From DATFJT01 sp965230755 (GTDB taxonomy: Bacteria; Bacteroidota; Bacteroidia; Chitinophagales; Saprospiraceae), in NCBI GenBank assembly GCA_965230755.1, contig CBDDLT010000007.1:1-64000 (forward strand): DNA of 64,000 bases, given 5' to 3'. This document shows, piece after piece, positions 26,001 through 35,082 of this stretch (position 1 is its first letter; every line of letters starts with the position of its first letter). The translations under genes and the position numbers were made by a program. The notes under the pieces are model-generated. The model had not been told where the DNA came from, ran no database searches, and was given only the letters and a program-made list of their open reading frames with translations.

Positions 26001-28524
26001 ATGTCCTACTTGTCCTTCTGGATTATCCGGTGCATGTGAAGAACTAGGATCATGGGATTTTTGTGTTGATGAGGGAGTAGACTGTTTACGACCAAGTGAT
26101 AATAGTTATGAGACTCAGAATACATGTGCCGATATCGACATAGATATGCCGAATATAACAGATGATAACTGGTCATGTGTATATATTGGTAATGGAGAGT
26201 GTGGAGAAAGAACAATATGTTTTCCTGCAGATGCTCCATCAGATTTTGAAATAGAAGCGACACCAACTAATTCTGGAGAACGAGTAGATGTATATGGATT
26301 TGCATTTCATGCAATAGTTAAGGATTCTGTTTGGGAAACGAATGATAATGATAATCCTAAGTGCAATAGATATCCACAAGAATTTACTGTGGTCGTTACA
26401 GAAGAGGGCAATACCTTAACTCAAGGAGTAGACTATACAGTTAGTGATTTGAGTGCGCCGTTAAATGCATGGAAGGAATATGAGATTACCTTTACACCAG
26501 CTAGACAATTTACAAATACGAATCCAAGTGGAGATGATAATAGGATAGTAGTTTCAGTTGAAGGGGCCAATTTTGTTGGTACAGGAGTCTGCGATAATGA
26601 TGAGATATATGAAATGTCATGTGCAAGATTCCTGGGATGCTGTGAAACATCGACCTGTGATCTGACCGCCTCAGGATCAGCAACAGCATGTGACGATGAG
26701 GGGACTGGAGATCCAGATGATGATACCTTTACAGTAACTTTGAATCCTACAGGCAGTGGGTTAGGGAGTACATATAGTGTAAGTGGAGATATCACAGCAA
26801 ACAATGTATCATATGGATCAGCACAGCAAGTAGGCGGTAGTTTCCCGATCAGTGGCGGTAATTTAACGATTACGATTACAGATGATGCGACTGGGACTTG
26901 TCAAATAATAGATGAAGAAATTTTGGCTCCAAGTCCTTGTAGTACTTGCGTTCCAGGGGTATGCCCAACTTGTCCAAATGGATTGTCTGGTGCATGTGAG
27001 GAATTGGGTTCATGGGATTTTTGTGTAGATGAAGGCGTAGACTGTTTACGACCAAGTGATAATAGCTATGAGACTCAGAATACATGTGCCGATATCGACA
27101 TAGATATGCCGAATATAACAGATGATAACTGGTCATGTGTATATATCGGAGATGGAGAATGTGGAGAGAGAACGATATGTTTTCCTGCGGATGCTCCATC
27201 AGATTTTGAAATAGAAGCGACACCTACAAATAGTGGAGATCGTGTAGATGTTTATGGATTTGCATTTCATGCTATTGTAAAAGACGAAGTATGGGAGACG
27301 AATAATAACAATAATCCAAAGTGTAACAGATATCCACAAGAATTTACTGTGGTCGTTACAGAAGAGGGCAATACCTTAACTCAAGGAGTAGACTATACAG
27401 TTAGTGATTTGAGTGCGCCGTTAAATGTATGGAAGGAATATGAGATTACTTTTACACCAGCTAGACAATTTACAAATACGAATCCAAGTGGAGATGATAA
27501 TAGGATAGTAGTTTCAGTTGAAGGGGCCAATTTTGTTGGTACAGGAGTCTGCGATAATGATGAGATATATGAAATGTCATGCGCAAGATTCCTGGGATGC
27601 TGTGAAACATCGACCTGTGATCTGACCGCCTCAGGATCAGCAACAGCATGTGATGATGAGGGAACAGGAGATCCAAGCGATGATACCTTTACGGTAACTC
27701 TAAATCCTATAGGAAGTGGATTGGGAAGTACTTACAGTGTAAGTGGAGATATCACAGCAAACAATGTATCATATGGATCAGCACAGCAAGTAGGCGGTAG
27801 TTTCCCAATCAGTGGCGGTAATTTAACGATTACGATTACAGATGATGCGACAGGAACCTGTCAACTGGTGGACGAAGTAATCGTTGCGCCTTCACCATGT
27901 AGTACATGTAATCTAACTGCTTCTGGTTCTACAACGAATTGCGATGATGAAAATACTTCTGATGAAAACGATGACACTTTTACCGTCACTTTAAATCCAA
28001 CCGGAAGTGGATTGGGTAGCACCTATAGTGTGAGTGGAGATATTACGATGAGTAATGTATCGTATGGATCAGCACAGCAAGTAGGTGGAATCTTTTTGAT
28101 CAGTGATGGAGATTTGACAATTACGATAACGGATGATGCAACAGGTACTTGTCAATTGGTCGATGAGATTATTGTGGCCCCTTCACCTTGTAGTATGGCA
28201 TGTCCTCCGAATGAACACACGATTTGCGATGATGATTCTAATTCTGCTCAATTAATGGCCGATCCAGGTTATACTAATTATATCTGGTATGAATATGATG
28301 AAGTCAATATGGTACGAGGAGTACAAGTAGGAACTGGTCAGATTTTGACGGTAGTTGGAAGCGATGTAGGCACAGCGGGATCTAGACAATGCTATGTTTA
28401 TTCAGCTGATGGATTTGATGGATGTCCATTTGAACTTTGTTGCCCGGTCTGTGTAATAACAGAGGAGTGTTGTCCTGCTTCAAATTGCCATGGAGTTCAA
28501 GTCGAAATAAGAAATAATAACTAG
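23008..28524 (+). CDS. Giant secreted repeat protein (1838 aa) with DUF11-like domains and tandem duplication
   Basis: An exported protein: signal peptide to about residue 34 (LSAQ), then a Cys-rich N-terminal domain. Two copies follow of an 85-residue Cys module also found in the preceding kelch protein (ATCLETGPANNG, ATCTGDVANADA). Three DUF11-like beta domains cover about 495-990 (IELSKTVSPSSG, VEKEFSPELVKTG, LQKSFDPAVTEVG). Next comes a tandem array of units A (223 residues) and B (97 residues) in the order A1-B1-A2-B2-B3, then a Cys-rich tail. Copies 1 and 2 of A-B lie exactly 960 bp apart and are nearly identical in DNA over long stretches. No T9SS C-terminal domain is recognisable. Probable adhesin or surface-layer function, inferred from architecture only. 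Confidence 0.75.
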   Translation: MLQQNIYLTSRLLKMLISLVFPVVILVEGLSAQNCGTMPEIVAEWNFDSKNGDCNGADGETKTTPSLKQNDRFYCPNTNAGCAGARLGSQGHSNTTFFNGAICLLGFFDTEESVDSKGGCPFDDQSTVFDPEQCNNLYLEYTIPKGTTGCLTGFDVTIMQKQFDGSTVFFEKQGVAIKKNGVLVYQDDQTITASQINDKTSFVFTGGDLCSDGSSDVTFTVLFGLVHLLTEPGKVSTAGYDNIILYGTCGGPSSPGVEVTQATCLETGPANNGMLTLRNFDPNARFDFNSGTSYSGSATYGTANMIPGDGIIADTLVDNGMPRDFTIRIFNADGCYTDLFATIPPVNCPKPEIPCTAPSGMKISTTLATCTGDVANADAEINVTNVIEGDRAAYSIGNSFSGDDYNSASSINSGGITFSGLANPTGSQIYTVRTYNGADDCYTDRLVILEDADCGPCSNSLVEIINSGANDPDSAPGNGEVSEDDALTFEICRSDEMIDIELSKTVSPSSGMAGITDFVWTITVQNTGTMTATNVQIKDLLPEESLALTSSNPSIGTFGLSAGWLVGDLAAGATATLELHTTATDIGIFENCVELVSASPDNDPDSTPDNNLLAEDDQDCESITVTGIPPPTVEKEFSPELVKTGVAFQMSIKIQNNHTEPITLQSDLIDMLPNNGGAGQMEVASVPNIVSDVTGVIALAGATDVTIPAGSTLLPGFSVIQVDVIVNEDGEYCNRIEAGDLETDAGNNALATEICMVAKSTYVMAPILQKSFDPAVTEVGEETILTISIDNRNSSDFTLLQDFVDDFPIGMIATGGACSGFCAGLAPLNAGDETLILLQGTTIPPGISSISVPVTSNQEGILCNRIPINAMIVEAEGVMVPNEGIAESCATFTNTPCTDISSLSLTIEESGPYYAGDTVTVRTSATGTDAFTIYEFFVTGGNLINSGASPARWILPATEGDFDVLSNLDNSATGHGTCLDNETTRISVELNEDCVPGVCPTCPSGLSGACEELGSWDFCVDEGVDCLRPSDNSYETQNTCADIDIDMPNITDDNWSCVYIGNGECGERTICFPADAPSDFEIEATPTNSGERVDVYGFAFHAIVKDSVWETNDNDNPKCNRYPQEFTVVVTEEGNTLTQGVDYTVSDLSAPLNAWKEYEITFTPARQFTNTNPSGDDNRIVVSVEGANFVGTGVCDNDEIYEMSCARFLGCCETSTCDLTASGSATACDDEGTGDPDDDTFTVTLNPTGSGLGSTYSVSGDITANNVSYGSAQQVGGSFPISGGNLTITITDDATGTCQIIDEEILAPSPCSTCVPGVCPTCPNGLSGACEELGSWDFCVDEGVDCLRPSDNSYETQNTCADIDIDMPNITDDNWSCVYIGDGECGERTICFPADAPSDFEIEATPTNSGDRVDVYGFAFHAIVKDEVWETNNNNNPKCNRYPQEFTVVVTEEGNTLTQGVDYTVSDLSAPLNVWKEYEITFTPARQFTNTNPSGDDNRIVVSVEGANFVGTGVCDNDEIYEMSCARFLGCCETSTCDLTASGSATACDDEGTGDPSDDTFTVTLNPIGSGLGSTYSVSGDITANNVSYGSAQQVGGSFPISGGNLTITITDDATGTCQLVDEVIVAPSPCSTCNLTASGSTTNCDDENTSDENDDTFTVTLNPTGSGLGSTYSVSGDITMSNVSYGSAQQVGGIFLISDGDLTITITDDATGTCQLVDEIIVAPSPCSMACPPNEHTICDDDSNSAQLMADPGYTNYIWYEYDEVNMVRGVQVGTGQILTVVGSDVGTAGSRQCYVYSADGFDGCPFELCCPVCVITEECCPASNCHGVQVEIRNNN
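25987..28197 (+). repeat. Intragenic tandem repeat A1-B1-A2-B2-B3
   Basis: Unit A (669 bp) occurs at 25987-26655 and 26947-27615. Unit B (291 bp) occurs at 26656-26946, 27616-27906 and 27907-28197. The A-B pair has a 960-bp period and the last B a 291-bp period. Parts of A1 and A2 (26341-26640 against 27301-27600) are almost identical, while nearby stretches (26230-26340 against 27190-27300) differ at many synonymous positions. B3 is more diverged than B1 and B2. Confidence 0.9.
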
Positions 28525-28552
28525 AATAAAATTTACGCTTTTTATCAAATCA

Positions 28553-28578
28553 AACCCGTCGCAGTTATGCGACGGGTT
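28553..28578 (+). terminator. Hairpin terminator after the giant gene
   Basis: AACCCGTCGCA and TGCGACGGGTT form a perfect 11-bp stem with loop GTTA, 28 bp past the stop codon. The tail after it (ATAATGTATC) is only moderately T-rich, so termination strength is uncertain. Confidence 0.65.
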
Positions 28579-28746
28579 ATAATGTATCAATTAAATAATG
28601 GATAGATAGGTTTTAGCATATACATAAACATTCTAGATAAACTGTTTTTGAATATTGAACAGACATTGACAATGTAAGTCATAATCGTGCTACATCTAAT
28701 TCCAAAATAGCTTTCATTCTGTAAACATCAATTTAATTATAACCAA

Positions 28747-30993
28747 ATGAAAATAATTAATCTATTAGTATTTTTTTATCTGCTATTTACACTTCAAACT
28801 CTTGATGCTCAGTCTTTTGATTGGATACAAGACATTTCCGGTGAAAGACTAAAAAATATAGAGAGTATAACCACGGATGAAGTAGGCAACATTTATATTT
28901 TAGGAAATATTTATGGTCTAACAGAGTTTGATAGTAACGCCATAAGCCTCACTCCGACAGGCATCATTGACATGTACTTTGCAAAATTTGATCAACATGG
29001 AAAATTTATTTGGGTGAAACAAGTGGGTGCAAGTCTTTTGGTCAAGGGTTATACCATAAAAGTTAATTCTGAGGGCAATCTAATAATAAGTGGAACTGCT
29101 AGAGGTAGTGTTGATTTCGACCCGAATCCAAGTACTGCTCATATAGTCAATTCTACATCCCTAATTTTTGCATTAAAACTTAATTCTGAAGGAGAATTTA
29201 TTTGGGTTAAATATATTGAAGGAGAAATAAATGAGTCACCGGAAATGATCCTGGATGATTCCGATAATATCTATATGAGGGGCTATGTTCGTAGTGGAAC
29301 GGATATGAATCCAGACCCTGAAATAAGTAATAATCTTTTTGGTGGTGCTTTGCACAATATATATATCAGTAAATGGGACGATTCAGGCAACTATCAATGG
29401 GCAAATTACATAAGTCCTACAGAACAAAATCATACTCATACCGGTGCGATAGCTATAGATACAGAAGGGAACGTGTACAATATGGGATATTTTGAAAATG
29501 TTGTTGATTTCGATGTCAGCACTGGAGGAATTTCTACTCTAAGTAGTTCGGGCTCTTGGGATATCGTTATCTCCAAATACACAGAGGATGGTGATTTTAT
29601 TTGGGCGAAGCAAATAGGAGGGCCTGGTCGAGATAGAGGAACGAGTTTTTTTGTGCACGATGACAAACTATATTTAAGTGGTAGCTTTTCAAATTCTGCA
29701 GATATCGACCCTAGCCCGAACAATACTTTTGAACTACATTCAAGTGGTGGAACAGACTTGTTCTTTGCTTGCATGGATCTTGATGGAGAATTAATTTGGG
29801 CAAGGCAATTAGCGAGTACGGATGATACTAATGGTATAATGGCCATAAACAAACAAAATGAAATACTTTTATATGGTACATTTAAAGGTGAGATTGATAT
29901 TGATCCTAGTCCGTTGTTGTCGGAGACTTTATTTTCTCAGAGTGCGACAGATCTTTACTTAGTGACTTTTGACATTGAAGGTCAATTTAAGTCTGCTTTC
30001 AATTTCGGAGGAGAGAATAATCAATCACATCAAGTCTTTGAGGTCGATGGTTTTGGCAACGTTTATATGTCAGGTAAATATCAAACTTCAGCATCCTTCC
30101 AGACGGAAGAAGGTTTCGTTCCATTAAGTTCATTAGGATCTGATGATAATTTTATTTTGAAGTTGGCCAGTGCAGCACCATCATGTTCCTATGAACTTAT
30201 TGATTTCGAAGATTTTGAAGAGGGTTGGGGTCTATGGAATGATGGTGGTGGTGATTGTATGAGAGATGACAATGACTACGCCGAAAATTTGGTAGTTGAT
30301 GGCGTATTAACAGGTGGAGATTATAATGTTCGTTTAAGAGATAACTCCTCTGGATCTGATATGTATACGGATGATATTGATTTGAGTTCCTATGAGGAGA
30401 TACAGCTGACATTTACTTTTGTTACTGAGTCCATGGAATTAGAAGAAGATTTTTTCTTAGAGCTTTCTCCTGATGGGGATACCGATGACTATCTAGAAAT
30501 TGGACACTGGATAAGTGGTGTTGATTTTGAAAACGGAACATATTATACTGTCGAAGTGACATTCAATGATAAAACACAATTTACAGATGAGACTAGATTG
30601 CGATTTCGTTGTGATGCATCTTCTAACGGTGATAAGGTCTTCATTGATTATGTTCGTATAGCTGGTTGTAAATCCATGGTTGCAATGAATTTAGTAGAGT
30701 CAAATTCTGAAAACGACTTGATTACTCAATATCATCAAAATAGTCGTGTCGATGAATTGGAATTATTTCCGAATCCAAGTCAAGGAGAACTTAATCTCAA
30801 GCTAAAATCGGAAGAAGATATAAGCTCGAATCAAATAATTATATTTAATGAAGCAGGACATGTAGTAAGATATTTTGAAAATATTGATTTGGATGTCCCA
30901 ATTAAGTTGTTTGATTTAGACCCTGGTCTCTATCTATTGCTACTTTCAAATGACGCTTATAAGTCATCACAAACATTTATTATTACTAGATAA
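28747..30993 (+). CDS. T9SS-secreted beta-propeller-like protein with jelly-roll-like domain
   Basis: A 748-residue exported protein. After the signal peptide (…LQTLDAQ), residues about 25-480 contain repeated units with the pattern GNIYILGNIYG…FDSN…FAKFDQHGKFIWVKQVG, an SBBP/NHL-type beta-propeller. A beta-sandwich domain beginning DFEDFEEGWGLWNDGGGDC covers about 485-650; similar W-x-D-G-G-x-D-C modules are common in Saprospiria exoproteins. The last 75 residues are a T9SS type A sorting domain (LELFPNPSQGELNLKL, GLYLLLLSND, QTFIITR). Secreted through T9SS and probably anchored on the cell surface; ligand unknown. It lies 222 bp downstream of the giant gene behind a terminator. Confidence 0.85.
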   Translation: MKIINLLVFFYLLFTLQTLDAQSFDWIQDISGERLKNIESITTDEVGNIYILGNIYGLTEFDSNAISLTPTGIIDMYFAKFDQHGKFIWVKQVGASLLVKGYTIKVNSEGNLIISGTARGSVDFDPNPSTAHIVNSTSLIFALKLNSEGEFIWVKYIEGEINESPEMILDDSDNIYMRGYVRSGTDMNPDPEISNNLFGGALHNIYISKWDDSGNYQWANYISPTEQNHTHTGAIAIDTEGNVYNMGYFENVVDFDVSTGGISTLSSSGSWDIVISKYTEDGDFIWAKQIGGPGRDRGTSFFVHDDKLYLSGSFSNSADIDPSPNNTFELHSSGGTDLFFACMDLDGELIWARQLASTDDTNGIMAINKQNEILLYGTFKGEIDIDPSPLLSETLFSQSATDLYLVTFDIEGQFKSAFNFGGENNQSHQVFEVDGFGNVYMSGKYQTSASFQTEEGFVPLSSLGSDDNFILKLASAAPSCSYELIDFEDFEEGWGLWNDGGGDCMRDDNDYAENLVVDGVLTGGDYNVRLRDNSSGSDMYTDDIDLSSYEEIQLTFTFVTESMELEEDFFLELSPDGDTDDYLEIGHWISGVDFENGTYYTVEVTFNDKTQFTDETRLRFRCDASSNGDKVFIDYVRIAGCKSMVAMNLVESNSENDLITQYHQNSRVDELELFPNPSQGELNLKLKSEEDISSNQIIIFNEAGHVVRYFENIDLDVPIKLFDLDPGLYLLLLSNDAYKSSQTFIITR

Positions 30994-31147
30994 ATGTGGG
31001 ATTTATGATCAAGCATATTAAACGTTAAAATAAAGAATTGATCAATTTTTAGTCAGAAGTATTTTATGATTCTAGATCTTGGCTAATCGTTGAGGACCCT
31101 CCAAAAGGAAGGTCAAAGGAGACTTATTTATTACTTACAAGAGATAC

Positions 31148-31834
31148 TCAATTAACCAGCGCATACTCCACAATATTCGCTCCCATCTGCAGTGCCTGCT
31201 GCCGTTTCTCTGGAGTATCATTGTGCACCTCTTCATCTTCCCAGCCATCGCCAAGATCGGATTCATAGCTGTAGAAACATATCAGATTGCCTTTCCAGAT
31301 TAGGCCAAATCCTTGTGCGGGTTTTTCATCATGCTTGTGAATCTTAGGCAAGCCGCTTGAGAACTTAAACTCCTGATCATAGATCTCATGGTCGAATGGA
31401 AGTTCGATAAAGCTAAGCTCTGGAAAGACCTTTTTCATAGCAATTCTAATATAGGGGTCCATGCCATAATTATCATCGATATGCAGAAATCCACCTGAAA
31501 TCAAATAAGTTCTTAAATTTTCTGCCTCAGAATCACTAAAGACGACATTGCCATGACCGGTCATGTGCAAAAAAGGATAATTGAAAAGTTCTGCACTTCC
31601 GACTTCAACGGTGGCATAGTTGTGATCGAAGTCCGTTCCAAGACTTTGATTACAGAAAACTGCCAGATTCGGTAGGGCAGTGGGATTGGCATACCAGTCA
31701 CCGCCTCCATTGTATTTAAGAAGGGCTAATTGATCTTTTTCCTGTCCCTTAGCAAGATTCAATTGAATCATGAATAGACCAATAAAAAACAAGTAATTTA
31801 ACAGATTTCGATGTCTTGGCATCATCCAATTCAC
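31148..31834 (-). CDS. DUF4159 domain protein
   Basis: A 228-residue exported protein: signal peptide to about residue 31 (NLAKGQ), then the DUF4159 domain with LLKYNGGGDWYANPTALPNL, the YPFLHMTGHGNVVFSDSEAENLRTYL core and GGFLHIDDNYGMD. The family resembles class I glutamine amidotransferase-like folds but has no known activity. In Bacteroidota, DUF4159 proteins often accompany gliding or Bat-type genes. Here the gene starts 6 bp after sucA ends on the same strand, so it is read from the sucA transcript. Confidence 0.88.
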   Translation of the reverse strand: MNWMMPRHRNLLNYLFFIGLFMIQLNLAKGQEKDQLALLKYNGGGDWYANPTALPNLAVFCNQSLGTDFDHNYATVEVGSAELFNYPFLHMTGHGNVVFSDSEAENLRTYLISGGFLHIDDNYGMDPYIRIAMKKVFPELSFIELPFDHEIYDQEFKFSSGLPKIHKHDEKPAQGFGLIWKGNLICFYSYESDLGDGWEDEEVHNDTPEKRQQALQMGANIVEYALVN

Positions 31835-31840
31835 AGTTTT

Positions 31841-34570
31841 CTATGCAAATGCTTTATTGAGAAGTTCTTCCTGTTGTTCATCGTGGACCTTCTTGTATCC
31901 GGTCGCTGTCGAACTGGAAGCTTTTCTAGAAATAATCGGCATTTTTCCTTCGAATCGCTCAAAGATATAACTGGCTGCACCCATATTTCTGGACTCCTCC
32001 TGAACCCAACGCCATTCCGCCTTGGCATATTTTTTCTGTAAAGCTTTAATTTGCTTTTCAGGGAAAGGGTACAACTGTTCTAGTCGTACTACGGCAGTAT
32101 CCTTATTTTTTAAAGTCTCTTGTTTGTCGATGAGATCATAGTAAATCTTACCAGAACAAAGGATAACTTTTTTCACCGATGAAGCCTTTATTCTATCATC
32201 GTCTATCACTTCCTGGAATTTCTTTCCAGTAGTAAAATCTGCCTTCGGTGACAAGCACTTAGGATGTCTCAATAGACTCTTCGGACTCATGACAACAAGT
32301 GGTTTTCTAAAGTCACGTGCCAACTGTCTTCTTAGCGCGTGGAATAAATTGGCTGGTGTGGTCATATTCACCACAGCAACATTGTTTTCCGCACAACTCT
32401 GTAAGAAACGCTCTAGTCTAGCACTGGAATGTTCCGGTCCCTGACCTTCATAGCCATGAGGTAATAACATTACCAATCCACTCATTCTTTTCCACTTTGA
32501 TTCCGAAGCGAAAACAAATTGATCCACCATCACTTGAGCACCGTTATAGAAGTCGCCAAATTGAGCTTCCCAAATGACCAAAGAATTCGGTGACGCGGTA
32601 GAATATCCGTATTCGAATCCTAAAACCCCAAATTCAGAAAGCAAAGAGTTGTAAATCATAAAGGATCCTTGTCCCTCCTGCAATTCGCTGAGCCTGTTGT
32701 ATTCTTCAAAAGTGTTGTTATCGTGAAGTATTGCGTGACGATGGGAGAATGTTCCTCTTTTGACATCCTGACCACTCATCCTTACATTTTTCTTTTCTAA
32801 TAGGATCGATCCATAAGCCATCAATTCGGCAAGACCCCAATTTAGATTTCCTTCATCCAGCAGTTTATTCTGCCCCTTGTACACCCGCTTCATTTTACTG
32901 ATGATATCGATGTGATCAGGAGCCTTGGATAAATGACCGAGTATGAGTTCAATTTTAGTTTTAGGAATTCCAGTCTTAGGACTTTCCTCAAAGTCCTTAT
33001 CATCAGTTGTGAATCGAAGTTTCCTCCACTCGTTTTCCGGATCTTGGTACTGATAGGGTAGAGGTTTTTGCTTCACATCATCGAGGCGGTCTTGAAGAAA
33101 AGCCCAAAATTCCTTCTCCATATCACCAGCCATCTTTTTCTCGAGCTCTCCGTCTTGAATCAGTTTCTCGAGATAGATCTCCCTTGGACTAGGGTGATTC
33201 TTGATGATTTCATACATAGAAGGCTGGGTAAATTTTGGGTCATCGCCTTCATTATGTCCGTGCTTTCGATAACAGACCATATCTATGAACACATCGGTAT
33301 TGAATTTCTGCCTGTATTCAGTAGCCAGTTGAACAGCAAAAACCAGTGCCTCGGGATCATCGCCATTGACATGAAATACCGGAGATTGAATCATTTTTGC
33401 TACGCCTGTACAATAAGTCGATGATCTTGCATCGTCAAAATCGGTTGTGAATCCGATTTGATTGTTAATGACAAAGTGTATAGTCCCTCCGGTACAATAA
33501 CCATCTAGTTGGCTCATCTGAGCTGTTTCATAAACAACTCCCTGACCGGCAATGGCCGCATCTCCATGGATTAGAATGGGCAATACTTTATCGTAATCAT
33601 TTTGATAGATGATATCTCCCTTTGCTCTGGAATAACCCTCTACCACAGGATTTACTGCTTCCAAATGTGAAGGATTAGGAACCAACTTCAGATTCAGTTC
33701 ATGACCTTTGACCACTTCTACAATTGAGGAGAATCCCATATGGTATTTGACATCACCATCGCCAAATGACTGGTCAGGTACAATATCCCCTTCAAATTCG
33801 GTGAATATCTGCTCATAGGTCTTGCCCATAATATTGGCGAGAACATTCAGTCGACCTCTATGCGCCATCCCTATGATGACTTCTTTGACTTCAGCTTTGG
33901 CGGCTGTTTGAAGGATGGCATCCAATGCCGCTATCGTTCCTTCTCCACCTTCCAACGAAAATCTCTTTTGTCCCACATACTTAGTGTGAAGAAAGCGTTC
34001 AAAGACTTCTGCACCATTCAATTTTTCCAGTATTCTTCTCTTCTGGTCGAGGGACAGGCCAAAACTTTTATTTGGATCATGGCTTTCGATCTTATTCTTC
34101 AGCCATGAACGCTGTTCAAAGTTTTCGATGTGCTGAAATTCAAAGCCGATATTACCACAGTAAAGGACATTGAGATGATCAATGATCTGGTTAAGTGTGG
34201 CACTTCCCAAGCCAAGCTCTTCTCCCGCAATAAATGTCGAATCTAAATCAGATTCTGACAATTGATAATTTTCCAGGTTTAGATTGGGTTTTCTATCCTT
34301 TCTCTGCCTAATCGGATTGGTTGTGCTCAAGAGATGTCCTCTGTCCCTAAAACCGTGAATTACGGATAAAACTGAGAACTCCTTCTTGATTTGTTCTGAA
34401 GAAAGTGCTCCCTCTTGAACTTGCTCGGCAAAACCGTTTTTAGAGAAATTAAATCCCTCGAAGAAAATCCTCCATCCTTCTTCAACACTATTGGGGTCGG
34501 ACAGGTATTTTTTATATAAAAGATCTATGTAGCTAGAATCCGCATTAGAAATATGTGAGTAATTGCTCAT
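31841..34570 (-). CDS. sucA: 2-oxoglutarate dehydrogenase E1 component
   Basis: A 909-residue thiamine-diphosphate enzyme of normal SucA length. Visible segments are the N-terminal YIDLLYKKYLSDPNSVEEGWRIFFEGF-type E2-binding arm (split here for length), GMAHRGRLNVLANIMGK, the thiamine-binding GDAAIAGQGVVYET, NNQIGFTT, RKHGHNEGDDPKFTQP and LPHGYEGQGPEHSSARLERFLQ. It decarboxylates 2-oxoglutarate in the citric acid cycle. The sucB gene is not adjacent: the downstream partner is DUF4159. It diverges from rpsT. Confidence 0.97.
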   Translation of the reverse strand: MSNYSHISNADSSYIDLLYKKYLSDPNSVEEGWRIFFEGFNFSKNGFAEQVQEGALSSEQIKKEFSVLSVIHGFRDRGHLLSTTNPIRQRKDRKPNLNLENYQLSESDLDSTFIAGEELGLGSATLNQIIDHLNVLYCGNIGFEFQHIENFEQRSWLKNKIESHDPNKSFGLSLDQKRRILEKLNGAEVFERFLHTKYVGQKRFSLEGGEGTIAALDAILQTAAKAEVKEVIIGMAHRGRLNVLANIMGKTYEQIFTEFEGDIVPDQSFGDGDVKYHMGFSSIVEVVKGHELNLKLVPNPSHLEAVNPVVEGYSRAKGDIIYQNDYDKVLPILIHGDAAIAGQGVVYETAQMSQLDGYCTGGTIHFVINNQIGFTTDFDDARSSTYCTGVAKMIQSPVFHVNGDDPEALVFAVQLATEYRQKFNTDVFIDMVCYRKHGHNEGDDPKFTQPSMYEIIKNHPSPREIYLEKLIQDGELEKKMAGDMEKEFWAFLQDRLDDVKQKPLPYQYQDPENEWRKLRFTTDDKDFEESPKTGIPKTKIELILGHLSKAPDHIDIISKMKRVYKGQNKLLDEGNLNWGLAELMAYGSILLEKKNVRMSGQDVKRGTFSHRHAILHDNNTFEEYNRLSELQEGQGSFMIYNSLLSEFGVLGFEYGYSTASPNSLVIWEAQFGDFYNGAQVMVDQFVFASESKWKRMSGLVMLLPHGYEGQGPEHSSARLERFLQSCAENNVAVVNMTTPANLFHALRRQLARDFRKPLVVMSPKSLLRHPKCLSPKADFTTGKKFQEVIDDDRIKASSVKKVILCSGKIYYDLIDKQETLKNKDTAVVRLEQLYPFPEKQIKALQKKYAKAEWRWVQEESRNMGAASYIFERFEGKMPIISRKASSSTATGYKKVHDEQQEELLNKAFA

Positions 34571-34737
34571 AACACTGACTGATAGTCCTATAATTAGGCG
34601 GTAAAGGTCTCAACATTATTTAATATAACGATGATTTTTAAAGTATTTTTATCAATAAATATTCCAATAATTGTGGAGTATGTTGAAATAATGCCAATTA
34701 AATTAATTAATCTGATATCTTTTTGTTTAAAAAGATG

Positions 34738-34745
34738 TATATTTG
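34738..34745 (+). promoter_or_regulatory. -7 promoter element (TATATTTG) of rpsT
   Basis: TATATTTG matches TAnnTTTG and lies 31 bp ahead of the rpsT ATG. A TTTG at 34722-34725 is only 12 bp upstream, which is closer than the usual spacing. Confidence 0.5.
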
Positions 34746-34776
34746 CGGCTCGAATAAATAAAATGACCAGATAATA

Positions 34777-35028
34777 ATGGCAAATCATCAGTCAGCGAAG
34801 AAAAGAGTAAGACAGGATTCTAAGAAGAGAATTCGAAACAGATATTATAAAAAATCTACAAGAACTGCTATCAAGAACCTGAGAGAATTAACGGATAAGA
34901 AGAAAGCAGAGGAATTCTTTCCTAAAGTAGTTAGTATGATTGATAGATTGGCCAAAAGAAATTTGTGGCACAAGAATAAAAGTGCTAATTTGAAGAGTAA
35001 GCTTCAAAAACACATCAACGCCCTCTAG
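34777..35028 (+). CDS. rpsT: 30S ribosomal protein S20
   Basis: An 83-residue, strongly basic protein with the S20 signature: MANHQSAKKRVRQDSKKRIRN-type start (first residues ANHQSAKKR), the STRTAIKNL helix and the C-terminal IHKNKSANLKSKLQKHI-like stretch, here WHKNKSANLKSKL. It binds 16S rRNA early in 30S assembly. Single gene with its own -7 element; divergent from sucA. Confidence 0.97.
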   Translation: MANHQSAKKRVRQDSKKRIRNRYYKKSTRTAIKNLRELTDKKKAEEFFPKVVSMIDRLAKRNLWHKNKSANLKSKLQKHINAL

Positions 35029-35082
35029 TTATCGAGAAAAAACTTTCATCAATTTTTAGTATATTGTTAGAAAGTTTGAGTT

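Noticed and set aside
26006..26266. Minus-strand ORFs inside the giant gene (also 26876-27223, 27470-27676)
   Set aside because: They are antisense shadows of the repeated sequence, rich in His, Tyr and Leu, and overlap a clear coding frame.
25987..28197. Long direct repeats considered as a CRISPR array or integrated element
   Set aside because: The units are 291 and 669 bp, coding and in frame, with no short repeat-spacer pattern.
31095..31114. Hairpin near the end of the DUF4159 gene
   Set aside because: Imperfect 8-bp stem with a mismatch and no clear T-run on the minus strand, so not called as a terminator.
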